64,000 bases of DNA, taken from positions 372,001-436,000 of the forward strand of contig NZ_CAXBBQ010000004.1 in the NCBI RefSeq assembly GCF_963974575.1, read 5' to 3'. This DNA comes from Sphingosinicella sp963974575 (GTDB lineage: Bacteria; Pseudomonadota; Alphaproteobacteria; Sphingomonadales; Sphingomonadaceae). Shown one piece after another: positions 43,902 through 51,863 of the stretch (position 1 is its first letter; each line of letters starts with the position of its first letter). Below the pieces are notes generated by a model. That model worked only from the letters and a program-made list of their open reading frames with translations, made no database searches and was not told where the DNA came from. A program made the translations under genes and the position numbers.

Positions 43902-44884
43902 TGCAGCGTCGCCGTCGCGCCGGTGGAGAGGGACGCAGCGACCATCCGGCACAGCCCGGTTGCCCGCGCCGCGTCGAAGCCGCTTCCGAAATCGGCCGAA
44001 CGCCCGATCCCCGCAAGTGGCACTCCGCTTGAAAGCAGCATGGTCAGCACCGCCCCCGGCGGCAGGGTTTCACCCGCATGGGTGAGAACATAGGCATCGA
44101 AACCTTGCGAAAACATCTCCGCGATCTGGCGATGCCGGGCGAGCTGGCCGCTGAGCGGCATCGTGCAGAGCACGGTGAGGGAGCCGGCGCGGTTCAACGC
44201 GGCACGCAATTCCTCCACCTCGCAGGCGGCAAGGCGTGGGTCGCTCGGCATATCGATGAACAGGCGTTCCTTGCGCGAAAGACGCCGCGCCGCTTCGGCG
44301 AGGCTCTCTCCGCGCGCTGGATCGGCGACCGGTATCTTCAGGAGGGCAGCGATGACGCGAAGCTGTTCCCGCGCGCCGGGGCGGCGATCTCCGGAAAGCA
44401 GCGTGATGCGTTCACCGGGGCGCGATGCGCGCGCCATCGCGGCGAGCTGCGCAAGCGTCGTCGTCTTGGCGCTGCCGCTGTCGCCTACCACGCAGACGTG
44501 CGCGAGATCGGTGTGCGGCGGCGGCGTGATCTTCACTTCGCGCTCGACGCGGATCAGGAAGCGCGACCAGGCATCGGCAAGATCGGCACCAGCCGCAGCC
44601 ATTTCGCCGGTGAGGAATTCGGGATCGATGCCGACCGCACGCGACTGCGCGATGAAGCGCACCATCGGATCCTTGCCCTTCGGCTGAGGCGCAGGCGTGA
44701 ATACCGGGGGCGTTTTGATTTCCGGCGCACGGCGCGGGTCCGGCCGTTCGATACCGCCCGCCACGACCTCGACGCCGTGGCGCGTGGTGCGGGTCTCGTA
44801 AACGATGGCGTCGGGGCCGAACATTTCGGCGACGCGTTCAAGCGCGATGCGGCTGCTCGGCGCTACGATGGTCGTGGTCTGCAT
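43898..44884 (-). CDS. flhF: FlhF-type SRP GTPase with altered nucleotide motifs
   Basis: 328 residues, short for FlhF (usually 380 or more). The N-terminal MQTTTIVAPSSRIALERVAEMFGPDAIVYETRTTRHGVEVVAG is FlhF-like and the G2 element GDRRPGAREQL is recognisable. But the P-loop reads GDSGSAKT (134-141) instead of GPTGVGKT, the G3 DTAG is DMPS (211-214), and G4 TKLD is THAG (269-271 region). Position between flhA and flhG confirms the identity. It should mark the pole where the flagellum is built; nucleotide binding or specificity may differ. Confidence 0.82.
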   Translation of the reverse strand: MQTTTIVAPSSRIALERVAEMFGPDAIVYETRTTRHGVEVVAGGIERPDPRRAPEIKTPPVFTPAPQPKGKDPMVRFIAQSRAVGIDPEFLTGEMAAAGADLADAWSRFLIRVEREVKITPPPHTDLAHVCVVGDSGSAKTTTLAQLAAMARASRPGERITLLSGDRRPGAREQLRVIAALLKIPVADPARGESLAEAARRLSRKERLFIDMPSDPRLAACEVEELRAALNRAGSLTVLCTMPLSGQLARHRQIAEMFSQGFDAYVLTHAGETLPPGAVLTMLLSSGVPLAGIGRSADFGSGFDAARATGLCRMVAASLSTGATATLQ

Positions 44885-44902
44885 AACGCGAACTCAACTC
44901 CC

Positions 44903-46993
44903 CTAGTGTTCGGTGCCGCGGCCGACGACGGCCACCACCTGAACCTGACGACTGTCCGGAATCTCGTAGAAGGACAGCACCGTCACATCCGGTAGATGCT
45001 GGCGCAGGAGCTGGAACAGCGGCCTGCGCACGAGCGGCGTCGTGACAACTGCAAATGTTGTGCCATCCGACAGCAGCGGCCGTGCCGCTTCGCCGAGCGC
45101 GGTAAGGATGCGCTGCGAGAGTGCCGGATCGAGCGGATAGGCACCCGTGGGATCGGCGCGCACGGAGGCGACGAGAAGTTGCTCCAGCTCGCCGTCGAGC
45201 GTGATGATCTTCAGTTGCTCGCGGATGCCGCAGAGCTTCTGGACAATGAGCCCGCCGAGCGCCGGGCGCACCAGCTCGGTGAGTTCGCCGGCATCCTGCG
45301 TACGATGCGCGACGCCCGACAAAGCTTCGATAATCCGCCGGAAATCGCGGATCGGCACAGCCTCGTCGAGCAGTGTCTGCAAGACGTTCGTGATGGTCTG
45401 GAGCGAGAGCGACTTGGTGACGCCGCCCACCAGTTGCGGCGCAGCGGTCTGCAATGTGTCGAGCAGCTTCTGCACTTCGTCCTGCCCGAGGAGCTGGCGC
45501 GACTGGCCGCTGAGGATCTGGTTGACATGCGTTGCCATAACCGTCGACGGGTCGACGACGGTGTAGCCGTTCGCGACTGCCTGGTCTTTTTCTTCCGGCT
45601 GGATCCACAGCGCATCCAGCCCGAACGTCGGATCCTTGACGGCACGTCCGGAAACCGACGCGTGGACGAGACCGGAATCGAGTGCGAGCAGCTCCTGCGG
45701 CGCCACCTCGTCCTCGCCGTAAACGACGCCCGAGACGAGCACGCGGTAGGCATGGGGCGGCAGCGCCATGTTGTCGCGTACGCGGATCATCGGGATCACG
45801 AAGCCGAGCTCGCGCGAGAGCTGACGCCGGATGCCGGTGAGGCGGCCCATCAGCGGCGCGCTCAGCTTCTCGTCAACGAGGCCGATGAGGCCGTAGCCGA
45901 TCTCCACGCTGATCTGGACGTTGTCGGTAACGTCCTCCCAGCTGATCTGCGATTCCGCGTTGGGATCGGCAACGGGTGCCTCAATCACGGGGGCGGCGTC
46001 GGCGATGGTCTTCGCCCGCTTCAGGCGCCACGCCACGGCAGCAGCGATCGCAGCCGCAGTCAGGATAATGCCGTGCGGCATTCCCGGCACGACACCCAGC
46101 AGCGCAAGGATCACCGCAACCGGCGTCCACGCCCCCGCCGAGCCGAACTGGCTCGACATCTGTCCGGTGAGATCGAGCGGCGACGACACGCGCGTGACGA
46201 TGATCGCCGCGGCGATCGAAAGCAGCAGCGCCGGGATCTGCGCCACAAGGCCGTCGCCGATCGCGAGCAGCACGTAGTTCGAGCCCGCCTGCGCCAGCGT
46301 AAGATCATGCTGCACGGTGCCGAGGATGAGGCCGCCGATGATGTTGACGAAGAGGATGAGGATACCGGCGACCGCGTCGCCCTTCACGAACTTGGAGGCG
46401 CCGTCCATGGAGCCGTAGAAATCCGCCTCGGTCGCCACTTCCTGGCGGCGCGCCTTGGCTTCGTCGGGGGTCAGGAGCCCGGCGTTGAGATCAGCGTCGA
46501 TCGCCATCTGCTTCCCGGGCAAGGCATCGAGCGTGAAGCGCGCGGACACTTCCGAAACGCGGCCCGCGCCCTTGGTGATCACCACGAGGTTGATGATCAT
46601 CAGGATCGCGAAAACAAAGATGCCGACGATGTAATCGCCGCCGATCAGAAAATTGCCGAACGCCTCGATAACATGCCCGGCAGCGTCGGGGCCTTCATGG
46701 CCGTTCACCAGAACGACGCGCGTCGAGGCGACGTTGAGCGCAAGCCGAAGCAGCGTCGCGAATAGCAGCACGGTCGGGAACGACGAGAAATCGAGCGGCT
46801 TCTGCGTATTCAGCGCCACCATGAGCACGGCGAGCGAGATCATGATGTTGAAGATGAAGAACGTGTCGAGCATGAACGGCGGGATCGGCACCACCATCAG
46901 CACGACAAGCAGCAGGATGCCGATGGGCAGCACGGCGGCGCGGCCTGCGCCGGCCCAGATCGAGCGGTTCATCTGGAGCGTAGCGGCAGTCAC
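44903..46993 (-). CDS. flhA: Flagellar export gate protein FlhA
   Basis: 696 residues. Eight membrane helices in the first half with the conserved TFFIFNIMISLAVLMVALNTQKPLDFSSFPTVLLFATLLRLALNVASTR and FHIPEP-region equivalent (VSARFTLDALPGKQMAIDADLNAGLL) loop, and the large cytoplasmic domain that docks chaperone-substrate complexes. Proton-linked core of the export gate. GTG start with GGAG upstream; an ATG seven codons in is possible. Confidence 0.96.
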   Translation of the reverse strand: MTAATLQMNRSIWAGAGRAAVLPIGILLLVVLMVVPIPPFMLDTFFIFNIMISLAVLMVALNTQKPLDFSSFPTVLLFATLLRLALNVASTRVVLVNGHEGPDAAGHVIEAFGNFLIGGDYIVGIFVFAILMIINLVVITKGAGRVSEVSARFTLDALPGKQMAIDADLNAGLLTPDEAKARRQEVATEADFYGSMDGASKFVKGDAVAGILILFVNIIGGLILGTVQHDLTLAQAGSNYVLLAIGDGLVAQIPALLLSIAAAIIVTRVSSPLDLTGQMSSQFGSAGAWTPVAVILALLGVVPGMPHGIILTAAAIAAAVAWRLKRAKTIADAAPVIEAPVADPNAESQISWEDVTDNVQISVEIGYGLIGLVDEKLSAPLMGRLTGIRRQLSRELGFVIPMIRVRDNMALPPHAYRVLVSGVVYGEDEVAPQELLALDSGLVHASVSGRAVKDPTFGLDALWIQPEEKDQAVANGYTVVDPSTVMATHVNQILSGQSRQLLGQDEVQKLLDTLQTAAPQLVGGVTKSLSLQTITNVLQTLLDEAVPIRDFRRIIEALSGVAHRTQDAGELTELVRPALGGLIVQKLCGIREQLKIITLDGELEQLLVASVRADPTGAYPLDPALSQRILTALGEAARPLLSDGTTFAVVTTPLVRRPLFQLLRQHLPDVTVLSFYEIPDSRQVQVVAVVGRGTEH

Positions 46994-47044
46994 GAACGGC
47001 TCCGGGCGCTGGTCTTCAAGGCTTCAAACTCCGTGTGAAAGCGC

Positions 47045-47845
47045 TCAGCCGAGGCTGGCGAGCGTGAGATAGGCAAGCCGGGCGGCTTCCGGTTTCGTGG
47101 TCGTAAGCAGGCCGTCGAGCGCGGCGGCGTCCTCACCGGCGAGCGCGAGCGCGAGGCTCATCGGCAGCGGCGGCTCGGCGGGCATGGCTGGCGCGCGCGC
47201 GGCGAGCGCCCGATCCGGCGCATCGTTTCCCATCTTGGCGGCGAAGCGTTCGTAAACTTCCGAAAGCGAGCGTGGGGTGCCGTTTGATGCGTAGAACACG
47301 GCGCGGTTCGCAGCTGCGGCCGCGGGCATCACCTGGTCGGCACGCTGATCGGGGTTGGCCGCCATGGCACCGAGGAATTTCGAAGCGCCACGCGGCCCGA
47401 GGAAATGGCCCATGTAGAGGTCGGTGGCATTGGCGGTCCGCCCCGTGGCGCCTTCGATGACATTCTGATTTTCGCGCGCCGTTTCCGCCGCCATCAGCGC
47501 GGAGGCTTCGGGTTCGTTCCGGAGATTCATGATGGCGGGACGAAGGCCTGCATCGGCGATCGTAAGCCGCCCGCGCGCATCGGTCTTGATCGCGCCGGCC
47601 GCCCAGCCAAGGCCGTGCTCAGCACCGTGGCGCTTCAGCGCGCCGAGCCAGCTCTGGTCGATGAACTGATAGAGGCCCGTCGCGCTGCTGGTACGCGCCT
47701 TCGCATCGGGCCGGAGACCGCTTTCGACCTTCGCCTGATTGTAGAGATAATCGAAATCGACACCGGTACGCCGGCTCGCTTCGGCAATCGCCGTGCGGAC
47801 GCGGTCAGCGCCTCCAGCGATCGTAGAAAGGGGCGTCGGATTCAT
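47045..47845 (-). CDS. Lytic transglycosylase-like protein of the flagellar cluster
   Basis: 266 residues. SLT-type domain with catalytic Glu likely E41 in NQAKVESGLRPDAK and the GLYQFIDQSWL motif; the rest is Ala-rich helix. No signal peptide is visible, so it may leave the cell through the flagellar type III route like FlgJ. It is the first gene under the sigma-54 promoter that also drives flhA, flhF, flhG and fliA. Since FlgJ here lacks its muramidase half, this enzyme probably opens the peptidoglycan for the rod, comparable to SltF. Confidence 0.8.
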   Translation of the reverse strand: MNPTPLSTIAGGADRVRTAIAEASRRTGVDFDYLYNQAKVESGLRPDAKARTSSATGLYQFIDQSWLGALKRHGAEHGLGWAAGAIKTDARGRLTIADAGLRPAIMNLRNEPEASALMAAETARENQNVIEGATGRTANATDLYMGHFLGPRGASKFLGAMAANPDQRADQVMPAAAAANRAVFYASNGTPRSLSEVYERFAAKMGNDAPDRALAARAPAMPAEPPLPMSLALALAGEDAAALDGLLTTTKPEAARLAYLTLASLG

Positions 47846-47874
47846 GACGGCTTCGTCTCCTTTGCGGGAGACAA

Positions 47875-47890
47875 AGCAAGGGTCGTGCCA
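47875..47890 (-). promoter_or_regulatory. Sigma-54 promoter of the transglycosylase-flhA-flhF-flhG-fliA operon
   Basis: Minus strand TGGCACGACCCTTGCT, exact GG-N10-GC. Predicted start about 47864, 19 bases before the ATG. An inverted repeat (CTTCGTCTCC at 47851-47860 with GGAGACAAAG at 47867-47876) spans the start site and the ribosome site. Confidence 0.88.
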
Positions 47891-47910
47891 GTGTTAGAAA
47901 GTTCGCGCGC

Positions 47911-48276
47911 TCAGGCGCAGTCGAGGTCCAGCGAGCGATAGCCGCCGTCCATGCGGCCGTTGCGGCCATAGCGAACTTCGGGCGCGTGTCCCGCGGCGCG
48001 AGAGAGGACCGCGAGGCGGCGTTCGACGCCCGCAAGCAGCAGGTTCACGCGGAGCGCTGCCTGCTCGCAAAGCTCCGCGCCTTCGCGGATCAGCGCATCG
48101 GTTTCGGCATCGCTTTCCACGATCGGCGAAAGCTGAAGCGCCGAAATCGCGGCGAGCTTCGCGGGTGTCGAGGATTCGAGGACGCTGATGTCCCCGCTTT
48201 CCAGCGCCGCGATTTCAGCGCGCAGCGTGTCGTTCAGGGTCTTGAGCGTCTGCCGGTAGGCAGGGGCATCCATCAT
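47911..48276 (-). CDS. flgN: FlgN-like flagellar export chaperone
   Basis: 121 residues, helical, with the leucine-rich heptads and LRVNLLLAGVERRLAVL segment seen in FlgN-type chaperones for the hook-filament junction proteins FlgK and FlgL. Starts in an ATGA overlap with flgM, the usual flgM-flgN order. Sequence motifs in this family are weak, so position carries much of the call. Confidence 0.78.
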   Translation of the reverse strand: MMDAPAYRQTLKTLNDTLRAEIAALESGDISVLESSTPAKLAAISALQLSPIVESDAETDALIREGAELCEQAALRVNLLLAGVERRLAVLSRAAGHAPEVRYGRNGRMDGGYRSLDLDCA

Positions 48277-48572
48277 TCGGCCGTCCAGCCGAGATCGAGA
48301 TCGACCATCTTGCGGGCGATCTGTTCGGGATCGACCTTGTAGGTGCCGTTGGCGATGGCGGCGCGAAGCTCGGCAACGCGCGCGGTATCGATCGGCGCGG
48401 CGGCGGCATCGCGCGCCGCGGTGGCAAGCTCGGAAAGCTCGGCGCGCGCAGGCGTCGGCGCGGTTTGGGCCGTGGCGGTCTTCGCAGACCCTGCCGCCTT
48501 CGCGGCAGCCGGGTCCAGAAGCACCGACGCTCCGTTCAGCCCTGCCGGGCGGCCAGAAATTCCGTCTACCAT
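48273..48572 (-). CDS. flgM: Anti-sigma-28 factor FlgM
   Basis: 99 residues. Disordered Ala-rich N-terminal half and the FliA-binding C-terminal helices (DTARVAELRAAIANGTYKVDPEQIARKMVDLDL). Binds FliA until the hook is complete and is then exported. A FliA-type promoter lies about 50 bases before its start, inside the end of flgA, so it can be made both with the flgP operon and by itself. Confidence 0.92.
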   Translation of the reverse strand: MVDGISGRPAGLNGASVLLDPAAAKAAGSAKTATAQTAPTPARAELSELATAARDAAAAPIDTARVAELRAAIANGTYKVDPEQIARKMVDLDLGWTAE

Positions 48573-48619
48573 CCTATCGCCTCATCATCGCCTGTGCGGC
48601 GCAAAAGCCCATTATAAAT

Positions 48620-49339
48620 TCATTCACGACCGTCTTCCGGATTCTTATAGCCCGGAAGCGCAACAATTCCTGGAGAGACCACAATCGCCTGCATCCGGTT
48701 GCCGGACGCGACGTTCCGAACCCGCACGCGGCCGCCCACGGGCGCATCCTGTTCGGCGACACCTTCGACCGCGACCTCGATCCCCGTCCCCCCGCTCTTG
48801 ATCTGCACGGGGTCGCCGCGCTTCACGGCTTTTGCGGCAATCAGCATGTTGGCGCGTACCGCCTCGCCGGGACTCAGCGCGCGAATGACCACCTTGCCGA
48901 CCACCTGGTCAACCGCGGTAACACCGCCGGGTACATAGGTATCGGGCCGGAAATCGACGTCCCCCGCCGTGATCGTGCCGCCGCGCGGCACCGGGCGAAC
49001 GACGACGACAGCGCCGCCTCCGCCCTGCACAGCCCCCTGCCCTGTCGGTTTCATGTCGATGGGGACGTAAATCTGCCAGCCGTCCGGCCCGCCGCAGCGG
49101 ACGAGTACGGTCGTCTGCCCCGTGCCGTACCAGATCAGCTCCGGCCGGATGGCACAGGCGCCAAGCTTCAGGCGGCGATCGACGCGGGGCGCGCGGTTCG
49201 GCCCAGCGAAGTCGCCAATCCGCGCTTCAAGGCGATCAAGGTTTTCGAAAATCACGGTTTGGCCCGCGGCCGCGGGCACGCCGACGGCAAACATTGCCGC
49301 CAATGCCAACACGCGTCGGGAAACCGTCGTTCTGTTCAT
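48620..49339 (-). CDS. flgA: Flagellar P-ring assembly chaperone FlgA
   Basis: 239 residues with signal peptide (RRVLALAAMFAVGVPAAAG) and the SAF/FlgA C-terminal domain (VVRPVPRGGTITAGDVDFRPDTYVPGG... VGKVVIRALSPGEAVRANMLIAAKAVKRGDPVQI). Helps FlgI form the P ring in the periplasm. Start uncertain: 49339 has AAGG upstream and gives a normal signal peptide, 49375 would add 12 residues. Its end contains the flgM promoter. Confidence 0.88.
   Translation of the reverse strand: MNRTTVSRRVLALAAMFAVGVPAAAGQTVIFENLDRLEARIGDFAGPNRAPRVDRRLKLGACAIRPELIWYGTGQTTVLVRCGGPDGWQIYVPIDMKPTGQGAVQGGGGAVVVVRPVPRGGTITAGDVDFRPDTYVPGGVTAVDQVVGKVVIRALSPGEAVRANMLIAAKAVKRGDPVQIKSGGTGIEVAVEGVAEQDAPVGGRVRVRNVASGNRMQAIVVSPGIVALPGYKNPEDGRE
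48623..48649 (-). promoter_or_regulatory. FliA (sigma-28) promoter of flgM-flgN
   Basis: Minus strand TATA (48649-48646), 15-base spacer, GTCGTGAA (48630-48623). -10 identical to fliC and fliD, -35 with one change from TAAA. Lies at the 3' end of the flgA coding sequence; predicted start near 48616, 44 bases before flgM. Confidence 0.6.
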
Positions 49340-49390
49340 CCAGCCTTGCATGACACGTTTCAAAGCAATGTCCATGCCAAGGTGGGACCA

Positions 49391-50467
49391 TCAACGCAGG
49401 CGCAAGGCCGTCCGCGTTCCTGAGGGTACGCCATCGCCGAGTACGCGCGCACGCACAGCGGTGCCCGATACCGAGGTCACCTCGGCAAAGGTCCATCCCG
49501 GCCCGGCCCCTGCCGCAACGCGCGCGTCGCCGAGCCCAAGGAGATCGCCAACGACGAGGTCGCCGCCCGCGGCCGAGATCAGCAGCTCGTCGCCCGAAGC
49601 GCCGTTCACGGCCACTTCAAGCGGGCGGCAGCGCGCGAACGCCCCCGCCTCTTCCACGAGATCGGCAAGTTTGCCGCCAAAATCGGGCGCAACGGCGCGG
49701 CGCGAGGGTCGATAGTCGGCGGGAACATATTCCCATGTCCGCGCCGAAAGCGTCCAGTCGCTGTCCCGCGCGATCCGCCCAAGGAGTGTGCCCCGCACGG
49801 AATCATAAACCTCCACGCCGAGCACGGCTTCGGCGCGCTTGCCCATGACCAGCCCCGCGCCTTCGACCCGGCGCATACGCATCTCGATGAAGGGCTGCAC
49901 GAACAGGCCGTAGTCGGGAGCGCCGCCGTGCGCGAGCGCCGTATAGCGCTCCGAAGACCGCCGCGCGGCGGCAAGCGGCAGCGCGGCCGGCGCCCCATAG
50001 GCGTCTCGAAACGTACGCTCGGCATCGGCGCGCACCGGCTCCGCGATCGCGGGATCGATCGCAGGGTCGATATCGACCCGGATCGCACCGACACGCATCG
50101 CGGGACGTGCTGATACGTCGCATTTACCGGCCCCAAGCGGCGCCAGCGTTGCTGATACAGCAACGCGCAGCAGGCCAGCTTCGCGCCATTCGTCCGTCAC
50201 CTCGAACGCGGTCACCTTCGCGCGCGCGGTCGCCCAAAGCGTATCGGATCGCACGATGTTGCGGTCGATGATCGTGCGCGCTTCGACATCCATGCCGCCC
50301 GCCGCCACCGCCTGCCGAAGCGCATCCCCGATCGCCGCGCGGCGCGCACGGGCCGCATCCGCGCCAAGCGGCGCGGCACCCTCCACGTCAACGCGCACGT
50401 CCGCTGCCGCCGGGACGGCCGCAAGAACGGCGGCAACGGCAAGAAGGGCGGCCCCGCGGCGCATCAA
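49391..50467 (-). CDS. flgT: FlgT-like flagellar H-ring protein
   Basis: 358 residues with a signal peptide (AALLAVAAVLAAVPAAA). The FlgT N-terminal domain is visible in ARARRAAIGDALRQAVAAGG... IIDRNIVRSDTLWATARAKVTAFEVTDEWREAGLLRVAVSATL, followed by a middle TolB-N-like domain and a C-terminal small beta-domain (ELLISAAGGDLVVGDLLGLGDARV... WTFAEVTSVSGTAVRARVLG). In Vibrio FlgT forms the H ring around the basal body with FlgO and FlgP. ATGA overlap with the preceding flgP-like gene. Confidence 0.78.
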   Translation of the reverse strand: MMRRGAALLAVAAVLAAVPAAADVRVDVEGAAPLGADAARARRAAIGDALRQAVAAGGMDVEARTIIDRNIVRSDTLWATARAKVTAFEVTDEWREAGLLRVAVSATLAPLGAGKCDVSARPAMRVGAIRVDIDPAIDPAIAEPVRADAERTFRDAYGAPAALPLAAARRSSERYTALAHGGAPDYGLFVQPFIEMRMRRVEGAGLVMGKRAEAVLGVEVYDSVRGTLLGRIARDSDWTLSARTWEYVPADYRPSRRAVAPDFGGKLADLVEEAGAFARCRPLEVAVNGASGDELLISAAGGDLVVGDLLGLGDARVAAGAGPGWTFAEVTSVSGTAVRARVLGDGVPSGTRTALRLR

Positions 50468-50841
50468 TCGGCCCCGCCCGCTGGTCGCCGCATCTCAACG
50501 ACGGTTTCGTAAGTGTCGTCGCCCTTGGGCGTGATCTTGACGATGCGCGCGCCGGACACGGTGCCGCTGACCGTGGCGCGGATCGAATCCGACTGCAGCG
50601 ACGTGTTCGACGCGGAGGACTGCGACTGCAGCTTCACGCCATAGACCTGTTCGGCAAGGTTACGCAGCGCGGCCAGGTGCGAGGCGCGGATCGCTAGCAG
50701 ACGGCGCTCCTCGTCTGTTTTCGCGGGCTGCGACGAGATCGGGGCGAAACCGACGCCGGTCAGCACGGCGGGCGCCGCTTCCTGCGCGTGTGCCGGCAGG
50801 ACGAACAGGGCAAGCACCGCAAACGCGGTCCGGGGCGTCAT
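50464..50841 (-). CDS. flgP: FlgP/LPP20-like flagellar outer-membrane-associated protein
   Basis: 125 residues. Signal peptide (TAFAVLALFVLPAHAQ) without lipobox, then an LPP20/FlgP domain (LAIRASHLAALRNLAEQVYGVKLQSQSS... RATVSGTVSGARIVKITPKGDDTYETVVEMR). FlgP builds H-ring or basal disk structures. An ATG at 50850 is also in frame, but it coincides with the predicted transcription start of the FliA-type promoter, so 50841 is preferred. First gene of flgP-flgT-flgA-flgM-flgN. Confidence 0.75.
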   Translation of the reverse strand: MTPRTAFAVLALFVLPAHAQEAAPAVLTGVGFAPISSQPAKTDEERRLLAIRASHLAALRNLAEQVYGVKLQSQSSASNTSLQSDSIRATVSGTVSGARIVKITPKGDDTYETVVEMRRPAGGAD

Positions 50842-50857
50842 GAGTCTCATGGTCTGA

Positions 50858-50884
50858 ATAACGACAGCTTCGGGTTAAGATTAA
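50858..50884 (-). promoter_or_regulatory. FliA (sigma-28) promoter of the flgP-flgT-flgA operon
   Basis: Minus strand TTAA (50884-50881), 15-base spacer, GTCGTTAT (50865-50858). One mismatch each from TAAA and GTCGT[G/T]AA. Predicted start near 50850. Confidence 0.5.
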
Positions 50885-50899
50885 GTGGGCGCGAAAACG

Positions 50900-50937
50900 C
50901 GTCGGGAAACCGACGGAAGGCCGTCAAGGCTCCGACA
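50900..50937. promoter_or_regulatory. Candidate activator-binding sites between flgP and flgB
   Basis: Perfect inverted repeat CGTCGGGAAACCGACG at 50900-50915 (6-bp arms, 4-base centre), the same palindrome as between fliE and fliC, and a partial copy CGTC-N6-CCGAC at 50922-50936. The perfect copy is centred about 107 bases upstream of the predicted flgB start. Between it and the promoter lies an AT-rich stretch with an IHF-like AATCATATTGTTA at 50970-50982. Confidence 0.6.
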
Positions 50938-50988
50938 ACGCGCCCTCACCTCAATAATATATCGATTTAAATCATATTGTTATCAATC

Positions 50989-51004
50989 TGGCACGCCGCT
51001 TGCT
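50989..51004 (+). promoter_or_regulatory. Sigma-54 promoter of the flgB-to-flgL operon
   Basis: TGGCACGCCGCTTGCT with exact GG-N10-GC. Predicted start about 51015, 27 bases before flgB. Upstream 50955-50988 is AT-rich. Confidence 0.88.
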
Positions 51005-51041
51005 GGAGCGAGAGCGGACAAAACCATCAGGACGTACCGCA

Positions 51042-51443
51042 ATGGACGTACTCGACAATTATTTCGGTGTGCACGCACAGGCGCTTGAACTTCGTTCGAA
51101 GCGCCTCGAACTGCTCGCCTCGAACATCGCCAATGCGGCCACCCCCGGCTACAAGGCGCGCGACATCGATTTCGCCGCGCAGCTGAAGTCGGCACAAAGC
51201 GGCAGCGGCGCGCTCACCGTCACCGCCGGCAACCATATCGGCATCGGGGGTCCCGGGTCTGGTCCAGGCGCCGCCGGCGGCGCGCTCTACCGCATTCCGA
51301 ACCAGGCTTCGCTCGACGGCAACACGGTCGAACTTTCCACCGAGCAGACGCGCTTTGGTGAAAACGCCGTTCAGTACCAGACGACGCTCGCGTTCCTGAA
51401 CGGCCGCATCAACACGCTCTCGCGTGCGCTGAAAGGCGAATGA
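51042..51443 (+). CDS. flgB: Flagellar basal-body rod protein FlgB
   Basis: 133 residues, proximal rod. LELLASNIANAATPGYKARDIDF is the rod/hook N-terminal motif. Start at 51042 with AGGA nine bases upstream; the frame open from 51000 begins inside the promoter. First gene of the flg operon. Confidence 0.94.
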   Translation: MDVLDNYFGVHAQALELRSKRLELLASNIANAATPGYKARDIDFAAQLKSAQSGSGALTVTAGNHIGIGGPGSGPGAAGGALYRIPNQASLDGNTVELSTEQTRFGENAVQYQTTLAFLNGRINTLSRALKGE

Positions 51444-51856
51444 CGATGGCCGGACTTTCCATCTTCGACATTTCGGGCCGCGCCATGTCGGCGCAGCTCG
51501 TGCGGCTCAACACCACGGCAAGCAACCTTGCGAACGCCGGCTCCGTCGCTGGCAGCGAGGCGGAAGCCTACAAGGCACGCAAGCCGATCTTCGAGACCTA
51601 TTTCGATCAGGCAAGCGGCGGCGCCGTAGCCACGGTGGATGTGGTCGATGTCGTCTCCGCCGGTGGCACACCCGTGAAGCGCTACGATCCCGGCCACCCG
51701 ATGGCTGACAAGAACGGCTATATCTACGAGGCCGCAGTCGACCAGACGCAGGAAATGGTCGAGCTGCTCGAGGCCTCCCGCCAGTATCAGAACAATGTCG
51801 AGGTCATCCAGACCGCGAAGTCGCTGATGCTGAACACCCTGAAACTCGGACAGTGA
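51440..51856 (+). CDS. flgC: Flagellar basal-body rod protein FlgC
   Basis: 138 residues, proximal rod. Typical N-terminal helix (FDISGRAMSAQLVRLNTTASNLANAGS) and C-terminal YIYEAAVDQTQEMVELLEASRQYQNNVEVIQTAKSLMLNTLKLGQ. ATGA overlap with flgB; the ATG two codons later is also possible. Confidence 0.95.
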   Translation: MTMAGLSIFDISGRAMSAQLVRLNTTASNLANAGSVAGSEAEAYKARKPIFETYFDQASGGAVATVDVVDVVSAGGTPVKRYDPGHPMADKNGYIYEAAVDQTQEMVELLEASRQYQNNVEVIQTAKSLMLNTLKLGQ

Positions 51857-51863
51857 GGCAGGC

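Noticed and set aside
47851..47876. 10-bp hairpin hiding the ribosome site of the transglycosylase gene
   Set aside because: The sigma-54 start is predicted in its loop, so the 5' arm would not be in the RNA. At best it is a DNA-level inverted repeat.
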